Shown in pieces: positions 1 to 6,390 of a DNA stretch of 11,719 nt. This DNA is from Verrucomicrobiales bacterium (GTDB lineage Bacteria; Verrucomicrobiota; Verrucomicrobiia; Limisphaerales; UBA1100). The stretch spans positions 2,631 through 14,349 of the forward strand of contig DPAW01000250.1 in NCBI GenBank assembly GCA_003517285.1, written 5' to 3'. Position 1 is the stretch's first letter, and the number at the start of each line of letters is the position of its first letter. The notes beneath the pieces were generated by a model that was given only the letters and a program-made list of their open reading frames with translations, ran no database searches and was not told the origin of the DNA. A program made the position numbers and the translations under genes.

Positions 1-597
1 TCGCTCTCCGCACACAAGCTCCATGCGCCCAAGGGAATTGGCTGCCTTTATGTACGGCAAGGTTTACCTTATCAATCGTATATAGTGGGAGGCGGACAGG
101 AAAGCGGTCGCCGCGGTGGCACCGAAAATGTTGCCTATATGATCGCTTTCGGAAAAGCCGCCGAAATGGCCACCGCCAGCCTAGGCGGAGAGGTAGAACG
201 TATACGCGCACTGCGCGATCGCATGGAGGATGGTATTCTCGAAGCCATTCCCGGCGTCACCCGTAATGGTGCCAAGGAACCGCGCCTAGCTAGCACCAGC
301 AATCTGAGCTTTGCCGACTGCGAAGCGGAGGCCATCCTGCTGTTACTCAACCGCGAGGGTATTTGTGCCAGCAGCGGCTCGGCCTGCACCACTGGCTCCA
401 TGGCTCCCAGCCATGTGCTTATTGCCATGGGGCTTTCGCCCGAGCACGCCATGGGCGCTGTGCGGTTTAGCCTCAGCAAATATACCACCGATGCCGAGGT
501 GGATTACCTGCTCGAGAAACTGCCGGCCATCATTAAAAAACTTCGCAGGGCCTCGCCCAAAACCGAGCATCCCGCCGCCGAGGCGGTGAATTCTTAA
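1..597 (+). CDS. nifS: Cysteine desulfurase, NifS/IscS type (3' part, start lies outside window)
   Basis: PLP-dependent enzyme that removes sulfur from L-cysteine as an enzyme-bound persulfide, for Fe-S cluster assembly or other thio-cofactors; cytoplasmic. Only the last 198 residues are present and the frame is open from base 1, so roughly the first half of a ~390-400 residue protein is missing. The fragment begins with SAHKLHAPKGIG, whose Lys (fragment residue 6) is the PLP-binding lysine of the family. The persulfide loop SSGSACTTGS carries the catalytic Cys at fragment residue 129. This is the group I loop (NifS/IscS), not the SufS type. The Lys-to-Cys spacing of 123 residues is normal for NifS. 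The SHVL..MG motif and the RFSLSKYTT segment near the end also fit. A GTG at 85 is internal, not the start. No terminator is visible before the next gene at 670. The enzyme class is secure; NifS versus IscS naming is not, because no nif or isc neighbour is seen. Confidence 0.93.
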   Translation, partial: SLSAHKLHAPKGIGCLYVRQGLPYQSYIVGGGQESGRRGGTENVAYMIAFGKAAEMATASLGGEVERIRALRDRMEDGILEAIPGVTRNGAKEPRLASTSNLSFADCEAEAILLLLNREGICASSGSACTTGSMAPSHVLIAMGLSPEHAMGAVRFSLSKYTTDAEVDYLLEKLPAIIKKLRRASPKTEHPAAEAVNS

Positions 598-669
598 ATA
601 GATTCCCCAAAAAACTTGCTATCTGTAACCTTTCCGTCATGACTAACGTCAACTTTAAATGAGTAAAAC

Positions 670-1374
670 ATGAAAATTGTAGCCGCTATTCTAGTCACTG
701 CCGTTGTTAGTGCCGCCGTAACCTATTTGGTTGCTGGTAAAACTAAAACTGTAGAAGTTGAGCGAATCGTCGAAGTCAAAACCAACGACCAAGACAAACA
801 AATTGTCGATCTCACAAAAAAACTCAAAGCAGCTGAAGCAGAGGCTGGACGGGTGGAAGTGATTGAAACAGGGGTGACTGTTCCTGGCGTTGTTACCGAC
901 CCCGCAGATCTAATCGACAAATTAGCCGCCGATGAAATGACGGGTGAGGATACTGAATCCCAGCGCCGTTTGATCCACTACTTTGAAAGCCTCGTGGATG
1001 CTGGAGACCAAGCTGTACCAGCGATCAATGCATTTTTAGATAGTAAAGTGGACCGCGAATTTGGCCGCCAATCTTTTCGCCAGCAAATGCAAATCACTAA
1101 TACCCAGATGGATGAGATGAAAAAGCTCAGCGAAAAACACCGGGAAGTTATGGGCACAAAAATGCGTGAGATTTGGGGCAACCAAGAAATCTCTGTGGAG
1201 GAAAAACGAGATGAAATGAGAGCTTATTTCACCAAACTCGGTGATGAGTACAAATCATTGATGACGGACGAACAAAAAGCCCAAATGGATGAAATGGGCG
1301 ATGATGGATTTCGCTCTCTCCGATCCATGATGGGATGGGGCTGGGGAGGCCGCGATCGCGGTGGACGCCGATAA
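670..1374 (+). CDS. Membrane-anchored protein of unknown function (block A half of a split paralogue)
   Basis: No known function recognised. Residues 3-22 form an N-terminal hydrophobic helix without a clear signal-peptidase site, so it is probably a membrane anchor with the rest in the periplasm. Residues 27-65 are charged and probably coiled coil. Residues 78-131 form 'block A' (RRLIHYFESL...AVPAIN.FLDSKVDREF), which aligns by eye with residues 80-130 of the protein at 6391-7668 and 75-127 of the one at 7672-8997. Residues 145-212 are Met/Lys/Glu-rich helices with MTDEQKAQM, recalling Spy/LTXXQ-type periplasmic proteins. The tail is Trp/Gly/Arg-rich (GWGWGGRDRGGRR). Unlike its two paralogues it stops before the helical block B; that block is encoded by the next gene, 15 nt downstream in the same frame. 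Start ATG 670 places the hydrophobic helix at the N-terminus; no Shine-Dalgarno is visible. Probably cotranscribed with 1390-2556. The gene looks A/T-richer than asd. Confidence 0.85.
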   Translation: MKIVAAILVTAVVSAAVTYLVAGKTKTVEVERIVEVKTNDQDKQIVDLTKKLKAAEAEAGRVEVIETGVTVPGVVTDPADLIDKLAADEMTGEDTESQRRLIHYFESLVDAGDQAVPAINAFLDSKVDREFGRQSFRQQMQITNTQMDEMKKLSEKHREVMGTKMREIWGNQEISVEEKRDEMRAYFTKLGDEYKSLMTDEQKAQMDEMGDDGFRSLRSMMGWGWGGRDRGGRR

Positions 1375-1389
1375 CTATTTTCGAATAAC

Positions 1390-2556
1390 ATGAAACTCTA
1401 CACTACCTACATTTCGATTCTGGCTTTAACAATATCCATGTACGCCCAACCCGGTGGCGGTCGTGGCCCTGGTGGCGGTGGCCCCGGTGGTGGTCGTGGT
1501 CCTGGTGGCGGAGGCCCCGGGGGCGGTCGTGGTCCTGGTGGTGGCGAACGTGGTCCTGGTGGTGGCCAAGGTGTACAGATGAGGCCTGATTCCCTTAGGA
1601 TGGGTCTTATTGAGATACTTGGCAGAATTGGAACCAATGATGCTGAGGCAACCTTGGTAAAAATTCTGGGTTACACTGCCAGTGGGGTCGAAGTAAATTT
1701 GATTGATCAGCAATTAACGCTCATGGCTGAAGGTGAGCACCAGTTCAAAAAACAGGTATTAGGCGCAGCCAAAGATATTCTGATTAACCCACCGGCCCTT
1801 TCAGAAGTTCCCACCCGCCTCGAAGGACGCTCATCCAACGCACTTTGGGGCCTAATAATCCGCTATAAAGACCTCACTTTTGCTGAAGAAGCAGAAACCC
1901 TTTTAGTTAAGAATGGATCCGTTAATGGATCTGCTTTGGAGTATTTCCGTAGGGTGATGGAAGATAAATCGGTCCCCGTTTTGGCTAAAGCTTACCAGCA
2001 AGGGAATTTGGATGACCGCGGGAAAGAGCAACTATACCGAATAATCAATGATTATATTGACCAACATCCCCAGGCAGGACAAGTGATGGTCGATCGCTTT
2101 CAGGGGTATCTCGTGAAAATGGGAGAAGAAGAAGCCGAACGCGCCAAAGCCCAAGCCGAACGCGAAGCAGCCGCAGCACGCGGTGAAAACAACGGTCGCC
2201 GAGGTGGCGATTTTCTCCGTAACATGTTTGGTGGAGGAGGAAGCCGATCTCGGGAAGCCGCGATACGCGAAGTTAGGAGACTCGGAGAGGGTCGCCCAGA
2301 TGCGGACGCCCTAGCTCTACGACGCGCTGCTCTCAACGGACTTAAAGCCTCCACAAGCGATGCGGACTTCGTTGCAATGTTTGATTCAGTTGAAAACCGT
2401 CTACAAGCCCTCTCCAACCCAGATGCGACTGAGATCTCCGAGCGTTTTGAAATGAAAGACCCTCAACGGGAGCGTCGTGATGAGGAACGCAGGAAGCAAA
2501 TGGAAGAGTTTCGTAAACGCATGGAGGAGAGGCGTAACAACCCTCCATCAGAGTAA
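1390..2556 (+). CDS. Secreted helical-repeat-like protein with Gly/Arg/Pro linker, unknown function (block B half of a split paralogue)
   Basis: Unknown function. Residues 1-19 are a signal peptide (short basic start, hydrophobic core, likely cleavage MYA|QP). Residues 22-61 are a Gly/Arg/Pro tandem-repeat linker. Residues 64-250 are 'block B': LRMGLIE...IG...AE.TLV...SGVEVNL, then DILINPP (129-135) and IIRYKDLTF (156-164). It matches the C-terminal two thirds of the proteins at 6391-7668 and 7672-8997; LRxGL to YKD is 90 residues here versus 89 and 87 there. The amphipathic helical pattern suggests an alpha-solenoid (HEAT-like) fold, which is inference. Residues 225-265 and 350-388 are highly charged Glu/Arg/Lys/Ala helices. 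The upstream gene encodes the matching block A, so the pair corresponds to one full-length paralogue cut in two. ATG 1390 is chosen because the signal peptide begins there. No Shine-Dalgarno is seen. An intrinsic terminator follows at 2581. Confidence 0.87.
   Translation: MKLYTTYISILALTISMYAQPGGGRGPGGGGPGGGRGPGGGGPGGGRGPGGGERGPGGGQGVQMRPDSLRMGLIEILGRIGTNDAEATLVKILGYTASGVEVNLIDQQLTLMAEGEHQFKKQVLGAAKDILINPPALSEVPTRLEGRSSNALWGLIIRYKDLTFAEEAETLLVKNGSVNGSALEYFRRVMEDKSVPVLAKAYQQGNLDDRGKEQLYRIINDYIDQHPQAGQVMVDRFQGYLVKMGEEEAERAKAQAEREAAAARGENNGRRGGDFLRNMFGGGGSRSREAAIREVRRLGEGRPDADALALRRAALNGLKASTSDADFVAMFDSVENRLQALSNPDATEISERFEMKDPQRERRDEERRKQMEEFRKRMEERRNNPPSE
1453..1572 (+). repeat. 33-bp tandem repeats encoding a Gly/Arg/Pro-rich linker
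   Basis: Inside the gene at 1390-2556. An 11-residue unit GGGRGPGGGGP occurs twice, then in altered form (GGGRGPGGGERGP), and ends in GGGQG, giving a degenerate 33-bp DNA period. The linker lies directly after the signal peptide and before block B, so it is probably a flexible periplasmic tether. The two fused paralogues have no such tract. Such G/C-rich repeats can change length by slippage. They also produce long artefactual proline-rich open frames on the opposite strand. Confidence 0.9.
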
Positions 2557-2580
2557 ATTTAGACTCCAATAAATTTTTAT

Positions 2581-2606
2581 AGCCGCGCATAATGCGCGGC
2601 TTTTTT
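2581..2606 (+). terminator. Intrinsic (rho-independent) terminator after the 670-2556 pair
   Basis: A perfect 9-bp G/C-rich stem (AGCCGCGCA pairing with TGCGCGGCT, 2581-2589 with 2593-2601) with a TAA loop; the run of six T, which includes the last stem base, is 2601-2606. It lies 24 nt after the stop of the block B gene and 10 nt before the stop of the convergent acetyltransferase, so it separates the two transcription units. On the minus strand the hairpin is followed by a mixed A/T stretch, not a clean T run, so it should work best for the plus strand. Confidence 0.92.
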
Positions 2607-2615
2607 CTTACTAAA

Positions 2616-3140
2616 TCAGTCTCCGGGACTCGAGCGGTCATCAAGTAAATATTGTAGGTAAACAACATCCCGCCATTGACCGAATTTACAGCCGGCTTCA
2701 CGAAACGTACCGGCTTCTCGGAACCCCTGCCGCTGATGAAGCTGCAGGCTAGGTTCGTTTTTTGAATCAATCACCGCCAGCAGGCAATGCAACCGGCGTT
2801 CACGGGCTGTATCCAGCAATGCTTCCAAGAGCAAGCCGCCTATCCCTTGTCGACGATAAATGGCATCCACATACAACGCCACCGAACCGGTAAAACGAAA
2901 CCCGCTCCGCTCCTGATGCGGCCCGAGCGAACCCCAGCCAACCACCAACCCGGCCCTTTCTGCAACTAAGATTGGGAAATTGCGCTGGTGATAATAATCA
3001 AACCACTCCTCGCGCTGGCGCAAGGTGTTGGGAGAATCCTCGTAGGCCGCCGCGGGCTCTTTCACCGCCGCGTTGTAAGTCACCAAAATCGCCGGCACAT
3101 CCTCGCGGCAGGCGGCTCGAATAGTCACCGTCTCGCTCAC
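2616..3140 (-). CDS. GNAT family N-acetyltransferase, phosphinothricin acetyltransferase-like
   Basis: Predicted cytoplasmic acetyl-CoA-dependent N-acetyltransferase, 174 residues, normal for the Pat/Bar-like group. Visible features: N-terminal TIRAACREDVPAILVTYNAAV (first strand and helix); VALYVDAIYRRQGIGGLLLEALL, the GNAT acetyl-CoA pyrophosphate-binding loop (RRQGIGG, about residues 95-101); AVIDSKNEPSLQLHQRQGF, the 'N.pS..LH...GF' motif; and the C-terminal signature FREAGCKFGQWRDVVYLQ, typical of phosphinothricin/methionine-sulfoximine acetyltransferase relatives. The natural substrate cannot be read from sequence; it may be a toxic amino-acid analogue or another small amine. The frame is open up to an ATG at 3332, but that extension overlaps the start of divergent asd and has no family similarity. 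I therefore choose GTG at 3140 (alternative GTG 3128). It converges with 1390-2556 across the terminator at 2581. Confidence 0.88.
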   Translation of the reverse strand: MSETVTIRAACREDVPAILVTYNAAVKEPAAAYEDSPNTLRQREEWFDYYHQRNFPILVAERAGLVVGWGSLGPHQERSGFRFTGSVALYVDAIYRRQGIGGLLLEALLDTARERRLHCLLAVIDSKNEPSLQLHQRQGFREAGTFREAGCKFGQWRDVVYLQYLLDDRSSPGD

Positions 3141-3189
3141 GGTCTGAACCAACCACAGAGAACGGTGGCCGACGAGTCTTTTTGGCGAT

Positions 3190-3217
3190 TTGACAGTCGA
3201 CCTGTTTCGCGTATGCT
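3190..3217 (+). promoter_or_regulatory. Sigma70-type promoter for asd
   Basis: A perfect -35 hexamer TTGACA at 3190-3195, a 16-nt spacer and a -10-like TATGCT at 3212-3217 (4/6 to consensus). The ATG I choose for asd begins 13 nt after the -10 box, so the 5' leader would be only about 7 nt and the mRNA nearly leaderless. That agrees with the missing Shine-Dalgarno. The in-frame ATG at 3213 lies within the -10 box, which argues against it as the start. The same TTG-N16-TA layout recurs at 9523-9550. Confidence 0.65.
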
Positions 3218-3230
3218 CCCCGCCCCTTCG

Positions 3231-4241
3231 ATGAAAAAGCGTAAATTGAACGTCGCCGTTGCGGGCGTAACCGGTGCGGTCGGGCAGGAAATGCTCCGCG
3301 TGCTGGAAGCCCGCCGTTTTCCCGTGGATCAACTGATTCCGCTGGCCTCCAAACGCAGCGCCGGCAAACGCATCGGTTTCAAAGGCAACCGCTACACCGT
3401 GCGCGAACTCACCAAGGATTCATTTGCCGAGGTGGACATCGCTCTCTTTAGTGCTGGGGGCGGCATCAGCAAGGAATACGCGCCGGCCGCAGCAGCCGCC
3501 GGCGCGGTGGTGGTGGATAATTCCAGTGCCTTTCGCATGGATAAATCCGTGCCGCTGGTCGTGCCGGAAATCAATGGGGCCGATGTCAAAAAGCACAAAG
3601 GCATCATCGCCAACCCGAACTGCTCCACCATCATCACGTTGATGGCCCTGAACCCGCTGCACCAGGCATTCGGCGTGAAACGGATTTTTGCCTCCACCTA
3701 CCAGGCCGTCAGCGGCAGCGGCGCGCAAGGAATTATTGAGCTGGAACAACAGGTCAAGACCCTCGCCCGCGGGCGCAAAGTGAAGACCGAAGTGTACCCA
3801 CACCAAATCGCTTTCAACGCCCTGCCCCACGTCGATGCGTTTCTCGACAACGGCTACACCAAGGAGGAAATGAAACTGGAAAATGAAGGCCGCAAGATCA
3901 TGCATCATGTACGCTTCAAGGCCAGCAGCACCTGTGTGCGCATCCCCGTGTATCGTGCTCATTCCATTTCCGTAAATGCCGAGTTCACCAAGCCCGTCAC
4001 CGTGGCCGCCGCACGTCGCGTGCTCAAGAAAGCGCCCGGGCTGGATCTCGTGGATGATGTGAAAAAAAATCTCTACCCGCTCGCACTCGACATGGCCGAG
4101 CAGGATAACTGCGCTGTGGGCCGAATCCGGAAAGATTGCGCCATGAAAAACGGCCTCAGCTTCTGGGTGGTCGGCGATCAGATACTGAAAGGCGCCGCGC
4201 TCAACGCCGTACAAATCGCCGAGCTCGTCGCCAAAGGCTAA
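3231..4241 (+). CDS. asd: Aspartate-semialdehyde dehydrogenase
   Basis: NADPH-dependent reduction of aspartyl-4-phosphate to aspartate semialdehyde, the branch-point step to lysine/diaminopimelate, threonine and methionine; cytoplasmic. The product has 336 residues, the usual family length. N-terminal Rossmann motif GVTGAVG (12-18); SAGGGIS (74-80) of the cofactor site; VVVDNSSAFR; the catalytic Cys131 in NPNCST; QAVSGSGAQG (158-167); and the conserved His244 in RIPVYRAHS. All key residues are intact. ATG 3231 (MKKRKLNVAVAG) is chosen because it places the Rossmann strand at the usual distance from the N-terminus. The frame is open further upstream, but that sequence overlaps the divergent acetyltransferase and is not Asd-like; ATG 3213 falls inside the predicted -10 box. 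No dapA, lysC or thr gene is adjacent. No hairpin separates asd from the redoxin gene 72 nt downstream, so read-through into 4314-8997 is possible. Confidence 0.97.
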   Translation: MKKRKLNVAVAGVTGAVGQEMLRVLEARRFPVDQLIPLASKRSAGKRIGFKGNRYTVRELTKDSFAEVDIALFSAGGGISKEYAPAAAAAGAVVVDNSSAFRMDKSVPLVVPEINGADVKKHKGIIANPNCSTIITLMALNPLHQAFGVKRIFASTYQAVSGSGAQGIIELEQQVKTLARGRKVKTEVYPHQIAFNALPHVDAFLDNGYTKEEMKLENEGRKIMHHVRFKASSTCVRIPVYRAHSISVNAEFTKPVTVAAARRVLKKAPGLDLVDDVKKNLYPLALDMAEQDNCAVGRIRKDCAMKNGLSFWVVGDQILKGAALNAVQIAELVAKG

Positions 4242-4313
4242 TCAACCCCAGCGTTGCTATCGTCTTCGACGCGCTGTAACCTCAGGTTTCTATCGCGCGT
4301 CAATCAATTCAAC

Positions 4314-4862
4314 ATGAGATTTCTCATTTTTAGCACGTCCCTATTGCTCGCCAGTGCCACTTTCTTGCAATCCGCACCGGTTAAAACCTTGGCCGGCAAG
4401 TCCATTGATCCCCTCAAGGGAGCCACGCCTATTGTAATGTTTTTTACCACCAATGACTGCCCCGTTGCTAATAAAATGGTTCCGGAAATTCGGCGAATAA
4501 CCGATGACTACAAGGGGAAAGTTCGTTTTCTGATGGTGTACACCGATCCGCAAAGCACCCCGCAGGAACTGAAAACACACCAAGAGGATTATCAGCTAAA
4601 GTCGATCCCCGGAACGCACGACCATAATCACATACTAGTTCGAGCAGCCGATGCAAAAATCACACCCGAAGCCGCCATTCTAATTAATGGCAAAGCCGTA
4701 TACCGCGGTCGTATCAATAATTACTACGAGGATTTCGGCAAACCCAGAAGCGTGATCACCCAACACGATTTACGCATTGCAATCGATGCAATACTGGCCG
4801 GCAAACCGGCACCTGCACCCCGTGGAAAATCAATCGGTTGTTACATCTCCAAGCTTAAATAA
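4314..4862 (+). CDS. Secreted thioredoxin-fold protein (redoxin, DCPxAN type)
   Basis: Predicted periplasmic thioredoxin-like protein of 182 residues; exact reaction unknown. Residues 1-21 form a signal peptide (MRFLIFSTSLLLASATF..., cleavage near LQSA). The core reads PIVMFFTTNDCPVANKMVPEI with Cys49 where thioredoxins have CXXC; the second Cys is replaced (CPVA), so a classical dithiol reductase activity is unlikely. Further family marks are HDHNHILVRAADAKITPEAAIL (cis-Pro-type TPE motif) and YRGRINN. A second Cys lies in the C-terminal IGCYI, typical of these redoxins, and could pair with Cys49. From memory, relatives in PVC bacteria are often beside or fused to cytochrome c/copper monooxygenase-like proteins, as here (next gene 2 nt downstream). 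I infer a role in thiol, peroxide or copper handling for that partner. ATG 4314 is chosen over a TTG at 4254 because the signal peptide starts there. Confidence 0.88.
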   Translation: MRFLIFSTSLLLASATFLQSAPVKTLAGKSIDPLKGATPIVMFFTTNDCPVANKMVPEIRRITDDYKGKVRFLMVYTDPQSTPQELKTHQEDYQLKSIPGTHDHNHILVRAADAKITPEAAILINGKAVYRGRINNYYEDFGKPRSVITQHDLRIAIDAILAGKPAPAPRGKSIGCYISKLK

Positions 4863-4864
4863 AA

Positions 4865-6388
4865 ATGCGTTATTTTTTACTCACCGCCACTTTGTTGGTC
4901 GGATTGGTGTGTGCAGAAGCCAAGGAAATCACTTTCACCGAGCACGTCGCACCGATTATTTTTCAAAACTGCACCTCATGCCATCGACCCGGTGAAGCCG
5001 GCCCATTCGCATTAATGTCCTATAATGACGTAAGGAAGCGCGGCAAACTCATACAGCTTGTCACCGAAGACCGCATCATGCCCCCGTGGCATGCACAAAA
5101 AAGCGCTTTTAAATTTCACGGCGACCGACGCTTAAGCGAAGAACAGATTTCCACGATTGCCGATTGGGTTGAAAGCGGCATGCCTGAAGGTGACCATGAT
5201 AAACTTCCCTCCCTACCAAACTTCATTGATGGATGGCAGCTTGGCAAACCAGACATGGTAGTGAAGATGAGCGAGCCATTTCCTGTCCCCGATGAGGGGC
5301 GTGACATTTACCGTAGCTTTGTAATTCCTTTAGATCTGCCAGAAGGTAAATGGCTTAAAGCCATCGAGTTTCGTCCAGATGCAAGGAGCGTAGTACATCA
5401 TTGCTTATTCTTTTATGACACTACTGGAGAAGCCAGACGTCTCGACAAAAACGACCCTAGTCCCGGATTCCGCCGGATGCGTCAACAAGGTCGCGGCATC
5501 GGCCCTCTGGGGGGTTGGGCTGTTGGAGGTCAACCGGAAAAGCTGCCGGAAGATTTGGCTTACTATTTGCCTAAAGAAGCCGATCTTGTGTTATCCATGC
5601 ACTATCATCCCTCCGGCAAACCAGAACGAGACCAGTCGAGTGTAGGCCTATATTTTACAGATCAAAAACCCAGTACATCCTTCTCCGGAGTTCAACTACC
5701 CCCTGCCTTTGGGGCCCTGAATCGCATCAGTATTCCGGCCGGGGAAAAGGCTTATACGGTTACCGATGAATTCACCCTCCCTATTGATGTGGAGGCATTT
5801 GCCGTCAGTGCTCATGCCCATTATCTAGGCAAACAACTACGAATGACCGCCACTTTGCCCGAAGGAGAAACTCTCGATCTCCTAAATATTCCCGACTGGG
5901 ATTTTTCATGGCAGGAACAATATCAATTTGAGGAGTTCATCAAATTACCCCGCGGCACTAAGCTGGCCTCCACCGTGGTATGGGATAACTCTGCCGAAAA
6001 TCCGAGTAACCCGAATATCCCGCCCCGCCGTGTCCGATGGGGACCGGAAAGTGATGATGAAATGGGTAGTCTCACCCTGCTCGTCCGCCCAGCCGAAGGC
6101 CAAAATATTGGAACACTCAATTCACTTTACCGCCTTCATGTCGGACAGGTGGCACGGAACCCGAAACCAGCCACTCTTTCCAAACCAGTCGAAGAGCAAG
6201 CCCAAGACCGTGGCCATTTGATTGTTGCTGGCATTCTTGAGCGTTCAGACAAGAATGGTAATCGGAAGATTGATCGTGGTGAGGAACCGATATGGCTCAA
6301 GCGATCATTTGACCGAGTTGACTCTAATTCCGATAACGCCCTTGATCAGGATGAACTGATGACTGCCCTGAAACGGTTACGACGATAA
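4865..6388 (+). CDS. Secreted monohaem cytochrome c / type II copper ascorbate-dependent monooxygenase-like protein with C-terminal EF-hands
   Basis: 507 residues, three-part, predicted periplasmic. Signal peptide 1-19 (AEA|KE). Residues 21-105: class I-like cytochrome c with haem site CTSCH (36-40) and probable axial Met72 in RIMPPW. Residues 145-430: a domain resembling peptidylglycine/dopamine beta-monooxygenases. His178-His179 (VVHHC) match the CuH pair, His246/His248 (MHYHPSG) hold the third CuH ligand, and His317/His319 (SAHAHYLG) with Met400 (SDDEMGSL) match the CuM HxH and Met ligands. All copper ligands therefore appear present. Residues 462-473 (DKNGNRKIDRGE) and 486-497 (DSNSDNALDQDE) are two EF-hand calcium loops. 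The substrate is unknown; the haem probably delivers electrons to copper. The gene is 2 nt after the redoxin and 2 nt before the first unknown paralogue, so it is almost certainly cotranscribed. No Shine-Dalgarno is visible. Confidence 0.9.
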   Translation: MRYFLLTATLLVGLVCAEAKEITFTEHVAPIIFQNCTSCHRPGEAGPFALMSYNDVRKRGKLIQLVTEDRIMPPWHAQKSAFKFHGDRRLSEEQISTIADWVESGMPEGDHDKLPSLPNFIDGWQLGKPDMVVKMSEPFPVPDEGRDIYRSFVIPLDLPEGKWLKAIEFRPDARSVVHHCLFFYDTTGEARRLDKNDPSPGFRRMRQQGRGIGPLGGWAVGGQPEKLPEDLAYYLPKEADLVLSMHYHPSGKPERDQSSVGLYFTDQKPSTSFSGVQLPPAFGALNRISIPAGEKAYTVTDEFTLPIDVEAFAVSAHAHYLGKQLRMTATLPEGETLDLLNIPDWDFSWQEQYQFEEFIKLPRGTKLASTVVWDNSAENPSNPNIPPRRVRWGPESDDEMGSLTLLVRPAEGQNIGTLNSLYRLHVGQVARNPKPATLSKPVEEQAQDRGHLIVAGILERSDKNGNRKIDRGEEPIWLKRSFDRVDSNSDNALDQDELMTALKRLRR

Positions 6389-6390
6389 GT

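Noticed and set aside
616..643. Possible promoter TTGCTA-N16-CATGAC upstream of 670
   Set aside because: Both hexamers are poor; only the 16-nt spacing supports it. The cysteine desulfurase transcript could also read through, as no terminator is seen.
1407..1713. Proline-rich and Thr-rich frames on the minus strand over the Gly repeat
   Set aside because: They are the reverse complement of the Gly/Arg/Pro repeat; low-complexity shadows.
670..2556. Frameshift explanation for the split pair
   Set aside because: The two genes are in the same frame; only a stop codon separates them, and the second has its own signal peptide, so neither is treated as a pseudogene.
2988..3230. N-terminal extension of asd
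   Set aside because: The open frame overlaps the divergent acetyltransferase and the extra residues do not resemble Asd; the Rossmann motif sits correctly with ATG 3231.
2616..3332. Longer 238-residue version of the acetyltransferase starting at ATG 3332 (minus)
   Set aside because: The first 64 residues have no GNAT similarity and run antisense through the asd start and promoter; GTG 3140 fits the family length.
3420..4214. 264-residue open frame antisense to asd
   Set aside because: A high-GC shadow of a well-conserved gene; the translation is His/Gly/Ala-rich with no recognisable motif.
4254..4313. TTG start 20 codons upstream for the redoxin
   Set aside because: It would bury the signal peptide that begins cleanly at ATG 4314. 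A TTGCTA with a TGTAAC 15 nt later in this stretch might be a promoter, but spacing and match are too weak to list.
4904..4915. Lipobox-like GLVC in the signal peptide of the cytochrome/copper protein
   Set aside because: Val at the position before Cys is unfavourable for lipoprotein processing, and a good AEA|KE signal-peptidase I site follows.
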